A stretch of DNA of 64,000 nt. Origin: Apricaphanius iberus. Taxonomy: Eukaryota > Chordata > Actinopteri > Cyprinodontiformes > Aphaniidae. Below, piece after piece: positions 56,527 through 64,000 of this stretch. The notes beneath the pieces are model-generated. The model made no database searches and was not told the origin of the DNA. It saw only the letters and a program-made list of their open reading frames with translations. Made by a program: the position numbers and the translations under genes. The stretch lies in contig JAPXFQ010000839.1 in NCBI GenBank assembly GCA_028564705.1, positions 248,001 through 312,000 on the forward strand, given 5' to 3'. The stretch's first letter is position 1. Every line of letters starts with the position of its first letter.

Positions 56527-57177
56527 TCAGTTTGTTTTTTATCACATAGCTATTTTCTGGGGTGCCTGCAGGAAAGTAGGCTATGAACATAACCGTTGTT
56601 AAAACCGGGGACATTTCCCCGGCATTATTTATGAATTATAGTTTTGTCCCCACCACATAAAAACCGGATATGGATTTTTTTTAACAGTGCAGGTCTAACT
56701 TCCACTTATGCTCCCATTGCTATTTTCATATAATCAGTATACAAACTGATTTTCCACTATCTTAAACAGTTTCTTTATGTGCGAATACTGTAGCATTTTT
56801 AGCAGAAATTCATATTACATCCAATAAAGACTTGCAGTCAAAGTGGGCACTGTATAAACAAGTAACTGGTTAACTCATGTATCTTTAATGCAAGATGGTT
56901 ATGCTGCACCACCTGCTCCATGCATCTATGCAGACAGCGTAGGACTGTCCCTGTATTCCAGTGGACAAGGTGGGCATACACTTTATGATTTGTGGCCCAT
57001 TTCTAGGCCATTTTTCAGGGAAGCAACACGTGCATGGACCCTGCCAGGCCTGCATAGGTGGCTACAAAACTGTTATTTATATATATGACACCTATGTTTA
57101 TAGCCTTCTTTCTTGCAGAGACCCAAAATAATATACATACGTTCCATCTGGGATCAGTAAAGTGTTTCTGATTATAG

Positions 57178-57258
57178 CAGGTTCTGTGGACGGGATTCGG
57201 TCCAACGATTCCCCAAGTGCTAAGCTTGGGTGATAACCACTCTACCAAAGGAGCAACA
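57178..57258 (-). other. tRNA-like module 2
   Basis: On the minus strand CTTTGGTAGAGTGGTTATCA matches module 1 at its A-box. CCAAG-CTTAGCA-CTTGG is a 5-bp stem with a 7-base loop and central triplet TAG. GGACCGAATCC is a weakened B-box. The acceptor stem is not paired. It is clearly related to module 1 but has a different anticodon-like arm. Confidence 0.45.
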
Positions 57259-57419
57259 CAAACAATAAAGAGTCAGGGCCAATTATCAATTGGAAAGGAT
57301 CCCCGATACTGTTACGCATGATTCATGAATCCGTGCGCACGGTTTCGTAAATCGAGGGAACGGATTCGTAATCAGAAACTCAAACCTTTGATAGCTTTTG
57401 ATCCCCCATGCCTGAAGGC

Positions 57420-57732
57420 CATTTTGACCGATTTAGAAGACAATCACTAAAGATTCCAGGGAGGAGTTCGTAAAAGCTCCACATGTGTGAAATGGTAAAA
57501 TTGAGTGTTCGACTCAAAATGGACGACTTCCTGTGCGTCTGGGACTATGACCTCATAAGTTTTTTGTTCATCTAGAAGAGTTCTAACAATATACCAAGTT
57601 TCAAATTTCTATGTTAAACCATGTGGATAAGATACGGTTTAGGGGGCGCTGTTGAGCTATTTGGCCACGCCCTTTATAAGTTCCCGTAGAATACGTAAAA
57701 TTCACGCACACCTGACAAGCCACGCCAGATAT
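57420..57732. other. Probable dispersed repeat, non-coding
   Basis: GGGGGCGCTGTTGAGC at about 57640 followed by GGCCACGCCC, and GCCATTTTGACCGA near 57418, have the wording of a common fish repeat, but no second copy is present here to define borders. Confidence 0.3.
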
Positions 57733-57915
57733 GGAATTACATTGGTTAAATCACCTTTCTTTCCCATTCTGAATTCAGTTTGGATTTCGTGAGATTGTTT
57801 TGACCAGGACCATACCCCTAAATGCATTGAAGTAACTGCCATGTGATTGGTTGATAGATAGTTACATTAAGGAGAAATTGAACAGGTGTTCCTAATAATC
57901 CTGTAGGTGAGTGTA
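57733..57915 (-). mobile_element. End fragment of a common fish DNA transposon
   Basis: On the minus strand it starts TACACTCACCTACAGGATTA, then TTAGGAACACCTGTTCAATT and ACCAATCACATGGCAG. This is a terminal sequence I recognise as widespread in fish genomes, with no partner end here. Superfamily not certain (perhaps Tc1/mariner). Confidence 0.4.
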
Positions 57916-57964
57916 TATTCAAACTACATCACGCGCTATTGTTATACTTCGCATTGGTTTGTTT

Positions 57965-58722
57965 AAAACATCAAATTATAAGGTTTTTGATGAAGCTTAT
58001 AATTAGAATGGCTTAGTTTATCCTGAGTTACTTTGTAGTTATTTTGCTATAGGTTCAGATTGTTGAAGAACAGACAGACCACTTTACTTTTCTCTTCTAC
58101 TTTCCTCTTCCACTACTCTCCAGATATATTTTTTCTGTTGGTATTGTGATTGTGAACCTTGTTTTCTCTCAGCAGTGTTTTTCTCTCCATAGAAGCTCCA
58201 ATTAACTGATCTGGTGTCATGCTCAGCTGCGGCAACCTGCTGGATTGGGAGCATCGGTTTGGATGATTCTCCCAGTGACCGAACATCCTCCATGTCCTGT
58301 CAATTTTTTACTTTCCTTAATATATAAATTACACTTACATCAGTTCTTTTTTGTTCTTTTTGTTTCTCTTCTCTTTTTTTCTTAAACCTCCAGACGGTCG
58401 TGGCAGATAACTGCTTGTACTGAGCCAGGTTCGTTCGGAGGTTCCTTCCTGTTAAAGGGGAGTTTTTCCTCTCCCCTGTCACTACTGGCTTGCTCAGTAT
58501 GAGGGATTACTAAGGGATTGCTGTGGTTTGAGTCTGCATGTTCCGGGCACAACCTCACGTCAATGACTTAACGCAATCTGCTGGGATCCCTTACATAGAA
58601 AACTTTTAACTGTTTGGAATGTTTGTATAATTGTATTTAAATGACTTTTGTTGTAAAGTGCCTTGAGATTATGTATTTTGGGAATTGGCGCTGTATAAAT
58701 AGAATTTATTTAATTTAATTAT
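57965..58722 (+). mobile_element. L2-type LINE 3' UTR
   Basis: Starts at the last RT codons (TTTTTGATGAAGCTTATAAT), then the L2 3' UTR with CTCCAGATATATTTTTTCTG, GAGCCAGGTTCGTTCGGAGG, GGGGAGTTTTTCC and GTAAAGTGCCTTGAGATTAT. It ends in a TTTAATT-type tail. Same subfamily as 25080-25536. Confidence 0.85.
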
Positions 58723-59399
58723 CCCAGCATCGCATGATCATTTCTGAAAAGCACCTGATGGTGGCAAATTGCCGCCACAGGCTGAGTACTTAAAAATTAC
58801 CAGAAGGCTCACTGATGCTGCCATTAATGTCGACATTATTCTGTCATTGTCTTGGAAAAGAGGCTAATAAGTAAAACGGACTGAGCAGGACAGTGTGCTG
58901 ATGGGTCTGACAGACACAATACACAGTACCTGCTCATCACACCAGCTGCTCTTCAGTGTTGCCAAAATCTGCTTTAAAAAAAACAAACAAGAAAAAACAA
59001 ACAAATGTTCTCTTATGCTTCACTAGGTCCTAGAGTAATTTTCAAAAGTAAAGTAATAAAAAAGTAATTAAAACGGCAACATTTCATTCCCTTGAATGAT
59101 TATAAAACTCCCCATAGAAAATATTTAATGTAAGTCTAAGTCTAAGGGAATTTTATGATTTTTAATTGTTTGTACCTTTTTTCATGTTAGTTTTATGTAC
59201 TGTACACCAGCCCCTTGGCCAGGTCTCCCTCGAAAAATATATCAGCCAATAAAATAAAATGTTAAAAAAAAGGTTTACAAGTTTTGTTCAAACGTAAAAA
59301 CAAAAACGAGCCAATCTTTAGTGGGATATAAAACAGACTGTAATATTAACAGATTTTTGTCCAAGTTCTTGAACGTAGCACTCTGACTCTCTTTTTCAG
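58723..59399. other. Unassigned DNA; end may be a 5' intron
   Basis: No element recognised. The last 20 bases are a pyrimidine-rich tract ending CAG, used as the acceptor of the exon that follows. Confidence 0.35.
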
Positions 59400-59528
59400 A
59401 CCATGCTGTGCAGGCGGATTTGCATATTTTTTCTCTCAACTCTCGTCCATGGCGGCTGCTCCATCGGTGGTCGATGGCACGCTAATGAACCACACTGGAG
59501 GCTAGACCCTGAAGTAGACATGAACATT
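59400..59528 (+). CDS. Putative first coding exon of an acid lipase-like gene
   Basis: CTCTTTTTCAG precedes the exon and ACCATGC gives a good start context at 59403. Forty-two codons follow, beginning with a signal-peptide-like stretch (R-R-I-C-I-F-F-L-S-T-L-V-H-G-G-C). They end R-L-D-P-E-V-D-M-N-I at 59528, directly followed by GTGAGC, a splice donor, in phase 0. The D-P-E-x-x-M-N-I segment marks the mature N-terminus of lysosomal/gastric-type acid lipases. In vertebrate genes of that family a first coding exon opens with an acceptor a few bases before the ATG, after a non-coding exon. The next exon should encode a Y-W-G-Y-P-S-E-E-like stretch; none was found to the end of the window. Alternatives are a pseudogene fragment or chance. 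Reading through the donor runs 85 codons without similarity. Confidence 0.5.
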
Positions 59529-60079
59529 GTGAGCACCTTTACACACTTCTTACCCTCAGATGTTGTTTTTTGCTGGAAAACATCTTCAACGGTTCTAATC
59601 TCATCTCTCTCAGGAAACCTCAAGATAGTGAAACAAATGTATACACATAACAGGATGTAGTTTTTTCACTGTAAAACAAGTTGTCCTAAAGGAGGGTTTT
59701 CCTAGACAAAGAACTCTTGAGCATTTAGCATGATAATTTTAGAATAAAGTTGCTTGTCTTTAGTCTGTTTGTTTGGTAGAGATTTTTGTACTTTTATGTT
59801 GTCTAAAAAAATGATTGTAGTCCGCTGTCTCAAGGGTCTCAAGACTTCTGGGGTGCCCCATGCACTAGGAGCCCTGTAAAATCAGGGTTACCAAACTGCA
59901 TCACCAACGGGCCTTTGCGATTTTTGTCATTACAGACAAGTTATTTTCCATTTGTCATTCTGCTCTGCCTCTACTGTGGGTGTGTTTCTAATTTTTGATC
60001 CAAAACAGGAGTAGCATCCTGAAGGTGTGGCACTGCAGGGAGATTTTTCTGCAGGTTACTGAGTTTCTGTAGGAACAGT
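59529..60079. other. Unassigned DNA, possible intron
   Basis: No exon-like open frame with flanking splice sites and no element end recognised. Confidence 0.35.
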
Positions 60080-60905
60080 GTGGAATTAAGAATAGGGACT
60101 TTGAATGTTGGGACTATGACCGGTAAAGCTAGAGAGCTGGTGGACATGGTGCAGAGAAGGAAGGTGGATATTCTGTGTGTTCAGGAGACTGGTGAAAAGG
60201 TAGCAAGGCTAGAAGCTTAGGGTTCAAGTTTTTCTACCATGGGGTAGATGGAAAAGAGAAATGGAGTAGGAGTTATCTTGAAAGAGGAATTTGCTAGGAA
60301 TATTGTGGAAGGGGAAAAGAGTCTCAAATAGGCTGAGGAGTCTGAAGCTTGAAATGGAAGGAATAATGATCAATGTTGTTAATTGTTCTGCCCCACAGGT
60401 ACGATGTGAGTTAGAAGAGAAGCAAAAATTCTGGAATGCACTATATGATTTGATGCAGTGTATTCCGAGAGTTGAGAGGGTGAAGATTGTTGCAGACTTC
60501 AATGGACATGTTGGTAAAGGGAACAGTGGTGATGAGGAAGTGATTGTCAGGTTTGGTATCCAGGATAGGAACAAAGGACATATGGTGGTAGACTTTTCAA
60601 AAAGGATGAAAATGGCTGTTGTAAACACTTTCTTCCAGAAGAGGAATGAACATAAGGTGACTTATAAGAGTGGAGGTAGGAGCACTTGTGCAATACATCC
60701 CATGTAGACGTTGTGATTTGAAGGAGATTAGTGACTGTAAAGTAGTGGTGGGCAAACGTGTAGCTAGACAGCATGGGATGGTGGTCTGTAGGAAGAAACT
60801 GATGGTGAGGAAGGTAAAGAGATTAAAGACGGAGCAGACGACCAAGTGGTTCAAACTTAAAAGAAGAAGAGTCTTGCGTGGTTGTCGGAGAGTAGAGTTT
60901 TACCT
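60080..60905 (+). pseudogene. RTE-type endonuclease domain fragment
   Basis: The frame reads I-G-T-L-N-V-G-T-M-T-G-K-A-R-E-L-V-D-M-V at about 60090, V-D-I-L-C-V-Q-E-T near 60165, F-Y-H-G-V-D-G-K-R-N-G-V-G-V near 60235 and, after a frame change near 60312, M-I-N-V-V-N-C-S-A-P-Q-V, V-A-D-F-N-G-H-V-G-K-G-N near 60492, V-V-N-T-F-F and Y-K-S-G-G-R-S-T. These are the apurinic-endonuclease motifs of RTE-clade LINEs; host proteins annotated as craniofacial-development-protein-2-like come from the same source. The usual D-Y-I segment is frame-shifted near 60690. C-K-V-V-V-G follows. The fragment ends before any RT. It is a different RTE family from the copy at 45444. Confidence 0.8.
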
Positions 60906-63279
60906 ACAAATGTAGGTAAAATGAAACAGAGAAAAATCTGCCCATTATGCTTGACAAATCTCTGTATCTGTAATACTGTAGTAAACAGAGCACTATCCAG
61001 TTGGTTGTAGAAAGACATTTCAAAATTGATTTGGTGTCACCTGGGCACGTCATTTGGAAGCTATGGGGAACCTAAGTCGAGGACCATTTCTTAATACCTA
61101 ACTACACAAGTACTTGGTGAGTATGTACTTGACAAGTACAGCTGAAAGTCAGGAAAAAAACTTTTTTGAAACATGTCAAATATTTAAAATTGGGAAGTAT
61201 TGATTTAAAATAACAGCCTTAAGTTTTCATTACTGATTATAAAAGGCTCTTCTAATTAAATTGCATTTTACCACCTTATATTTCTTTTTCAGGCTTCTAA
61301 GTGAAACATAATTATTTATAAAAAATTAAAACCCTTGCTTCCTAAGACTCAAGACTATTTGTTTTTCAAATATTAATTGCCTCAACTGATATAACTGATG
61401 ATGACCAGTTTGCGCTGGATACAAGCACTGAAAGTTTAAGGTATTTCATATTTTACCAACCTGTATTGGGCCAGCATTGTTGCTTTACAACTACATGATG
61501 AAAACTACTAAACACGGATTAACAAATTTATTGTCTTTAATCATCTTCAGGTAAACCCGTATCAGATACCTACAACATACATAGATTTTTTTATTTTATT
61601 TTTTATTAGAATGACACAAATCAACCAACAAGTACATGAAATTTGATACTGTGACTATCTTGTCAAAAGCAAATTTTATTACTCTGAATTTATATGCCAA
61701 AATGGTTTTATAAATGTTGACAGTTTATAAAATACCAATATTAACTAAATAAGTATCTCAAATTCACAAAAAATATATTTTATTTTCTGATACTTGAAGT
61801 TATCCACCACATATACTAAACCCTTTATTTTTTACTTTTAGCTGCTACTAACGGATAAAACAGCGGAGAGAACACACTCCGACCTCCTACTGAGCCTGCA
61901 GCTACCACCGCCTATCTGTGGTGCTGAGCTGCTCCGAAAACACCAGAGAACATTATAAACGGGCAGATAATAAAATAAGGTGGTATAGTATAGTCGAAAT
62001 CCGTGGTTAATTGTTACTACTATAAGCTAAACTATTTTTGAGTTAACTTTAATAGGCAATAACCAACTGTTTCGGGTTTGCTTAATTTTAAACAAAGCTT
62101 TCTCATCTACTAAAGCGGGTCTACTTTACACTTCGGCCCATATTACAAGACAGGAATTCCGCTTTCAGCGTACTTAATCAGCGAATATAAGTAAATACCC
62201 CCTGACTCTTTCTGCAATATTTAGCTTGTTGTCATACAGTAAATGCTCACGCCCATTAACTTTGGGTCGCTTCAGTTTAGGTTAAAACGTATATTCTAAA
62301 TCCTATAACGAATCTAATTTACATACACCCTATATAAAAGCAGAGTAATTCAGTCTCAGCTTACTTAAACCATAGATATGCGTAAATACCTCCTGAATCT
62401 TTCTGCAATTTTAACTTACAGTTCCCCTCTTTCATACAGTGAAAACTTCTCTGTTCAGAATACACTTACAGTTCGCTAAGGTCCTTTTCAGCCCTGGACG
62501 CTTACCTAACTTCGTCTTTCAACCTTTTAAGTAATACATACTTTTATATTTATATATGCAGATTCAATAGATTAAGCTAAGAAACTACCCTGAGTTTGCT
62601 TATCTGATTGATCTCTTCAGAGATTGTCCAATTCACGTCACTGGACTTAATGATGATTTTCCTTTTAAATAAAGAACTTTTCTGTAATCATATATCCATT
62701 CACCAAGGATATAAAAAATAACACACTACTGAGGTAATCTGAGAACGGCTTCACTTATTATCCCTCTTGGTTTCCCTCACGGCCACAGTGGGAAGACAGA
62801 TGCTTACAAGCTTTACAGAACATGGACCAGCCAGAGCCGAACAAATTTAAGATGCCTGATCTGACAGGTCAGGAGCACATCTGTAAACCTGTCCTCGAGG
62901 TTTGACTTTTTTGACTCCCCCTTGACCACTGGTCAGCTGCCAGTGCTACCGGTTAATAGCCTCAATTAATCCCCAGGTCTTAAAGAATGTAAGAGACTAA
63001 GGAGTCTTTATGGAACCTCACCACAGTTAATACTATTCAAAGGAATAACTTAAAATAGAGAAAATGGCTTTCAAAAATGTTATTTTAACTCAAAAAGGAA
63101 TTGCAATACAAAATGTAGAAAGTACAGCATCAGATCTCTAACAACTTTCAAAACCCAAACAAGTCTGTAACAACAGTTCAAGTCTGCCAAAAACTCTCAT
63201 AAGTCTCTGAAAAATCTCTGAGAAGCCTAACACCCAAACAGTCTGAAAAGTCTGAATCTTTTTTAGCTGCTAGCGCATT
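60906..63279. other. Unassigned DNA with a degenerate 190-bp direct repeat
   Basis: No gene recognised. CTGACTCTTTCTGCAAT (62203) and CTGAATCTTTCTGCAAT (62393), with surrounding GTAAATACC and CATACAGT words, indicate two diverged copies of a unit about 190 bp long. The wider region 61800-63250 could be an LTR or leader of an unrecognised element, but no paired end was found. Confidence 0.3.
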
Positions 63280-63281
63280 TA

Positions 63282-64000
63282 CTGCTCACAAAAATTAAAG
63301 GAGCACTTTGAAGAAACGCATTATATACATCAGATCTCAATATGAAGTTGGATATCTATACAAATAACGACATGGCAATGTCTTAAGCCTAGTTTATGCT
63401 TCTGCGTTTTGACAGAGACTGATTGACTCAACGCTATTATCCGTCAACGTAGGGGCTCTCTGTCACTTACGCAAGGACGCAGGGGGAGAGGCCCAAATTT
63501 TAACTATCCTTCCACGGACAGCGTATTCATCTGATTGGTCAGTTTCAGTAACAACCAGAGATCACTTCACCAGAACGGGGCTCTATAGTCGCTGTAATCA
63601 GTAGTAAATGCAGCGTTAGAGCACTATAGGCTTTATATTGAAAGGATAATTTATCTAATCTGTTCCTTTGCCGGTATTCTGTAATCCGCACTTCTGGTAA
63701 AAAAGCTTTACAGCTTAATCAAAACTTACTTTCTCTCGTTCATTGGTCCTAGAGGAAGAAATGCGCTTACAAGCGTAGAAAAAAACAGAAGCTGTGATAG
63801 TAAGCAGAAACGCCATGAAAACTTAGCACCCCCTGCTGTCCTGGTCGAGCAAAACAATAGAGAATGGAGTGGAAGAGCGAATTACTATAAACAGAAAACA
63901 ACTCAGTCAATACGTCTGCATCTGAGTGCAAATTTGCGGTCGGAGAAGCATAAACTAGGCTTTAGGAACAAAAGGATGCCAAGTCTTTTAATGGAAAGTA
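63282..64000 (-). mobile_element. Tc1/mariner element, end only, runs off the window
   Basis: CTGCTCACAAAAATTAAAGG next to TA (63280-63281) is the same end as at 3980. The following GCACTTTGAAGAAACG and ATACATCAGATCTCAATATG match the earlier copy on both sides of its SINE. Sequence after the MITE (GGAACAAAAGGATGCCAAG) continues the Tc1 family. By analogy with the first copy, the transposase would lie on the minus strand beyond the window edge. Confidence 0.8.
63386..63961. mobile_element. PIF/Harbinger-type MITE nested in Tc1
   Basis: A 576-bp element with inverted ends AGCCTAGTTTATGCTTCTGC and, read inward from the right, AGCCTAGTTTATGCTTCTCC. TTA flanks it on both sides (63383-63385, 63962-63964). 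Removing it with one TTA rejoins the Tc1 sequence ATGTCTTAGGAACAAAAGG. No transposase. Confidence 0.9.

Larger units (their letters stand above)
56320..57367. mobile_element. Inverted-repeat element with two tRNA-like modules
   Basis: Inverted ends of 41 bp with three internal mismatches: left 56320-56360 starts GAATCCGTTTCCTCGG, right 57327-57367 read inward starts GAATCCGTTCCCTCGA. Both contain the palindrome CCGTGCGCACGG. The left end carries a second half-copy, GAATCCGTACCCTCGG, at 56362. Inside each end sits a tRNA-like module, in opposite orientation. The 650-bp core has no recognised protein. The superfamily is not known to me and no target duplication is visible. Confidence 0.6.

Noticed and set aside
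60080..60905. A host gene of the craniofacial development protein 2 type
   Set aside because: Motifs are those of an RTE endonuclease, the frame is broken twice and no exon structure is seen.

Overview
The window looks like ray-finned fish (teleost) nuclear DNA from a transposon-dense intergenic or intronic region. The evidence is the mix of repeat families recognisable from their proteins and ends: L2/Maui-type, Rex1/Babar-type, Rex3/RTE-type, I-clade and L1/Tx1-type LINEs, a BEL/Pao LTR retrotransposon, Tc1/mariner elements, hAT elements, PIF/Harbinger-type MITEs and tRNA-derived SINEs. There is no operon structure, no CRISPR array and no rRNA or ordinary tRNA gene. Family names rest on motif recognition without a database search.

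Layout. 0-13 kb: an L2 3' end, a Harbinger-type MITE (2121-2663), a hAT MITE with a perfect 8-bp target duplication (2816-3047), a decayed Tc1 element with a SINE inside it (3978-5260), a reverse SINE, a Harbinger-type element split by an unusual hAT-like element (about 7972-9771), a hAT-transposase C-terminal fragment, and a 1-kb MITE (12037-13077). 14.0-19.7 kb: a nearly full-length L1-type LINE with target duplication, poly(A) tail and a SINE inserted in ORF1. 21.9-24.1 kb: a second L1/Tx1-type fragment interrupted by a minisatellite-bearing element with a small zinc-ribbon reading frame. 24.8-36.7 kb: the most complex part, an I-clade LINE broken successively by a hAT-like element, a nearly intact Rex1-type LINE and a BEL/Pao fragment, followed by an ORF1-only I-type derivative. 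36.9-45.4 kb: small DNA transposons, an L2 copy carrying two insertions, one of them a complete Tc1/mariner element with an intact 347-residue transposase of DD38E spacing. 45.4-53 kb: a Rex3/RTE LINE split by a hAT element, a second copy of the 1-kb MITE, and a 2.6-kb hAT relic. 53-64 kb: mostly unassigned sequence, a 1.05-kb inverted-repeat element carrying two oppositely oriented tRNA-like modules, another L2 end, an RTE endonuclease fragment, and a Tc1 copy split by a MITE.

The only plausible host-gene piece is a short exon at 59400-59528: splice acceptor, Kozak-like ATG, signal peptide and a D-P-E-x-x-M-N-I motif followed by a splice donor, resembling the first coding exon of an acid (lysosomal/gastric) lipase. 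No later exon was found here.

Only the DD38E transposase frame is uninterrupted. The Rex1-type LINE needs only one frame correction. All other element genes are pseudogenes. The nesting gives relative ages: the I-clade LINE, the L2 at 40.5-43.7 kb, the Tc1 copies, the Rex3 LINE and the split Harbinger element are each older than what sits inside them.
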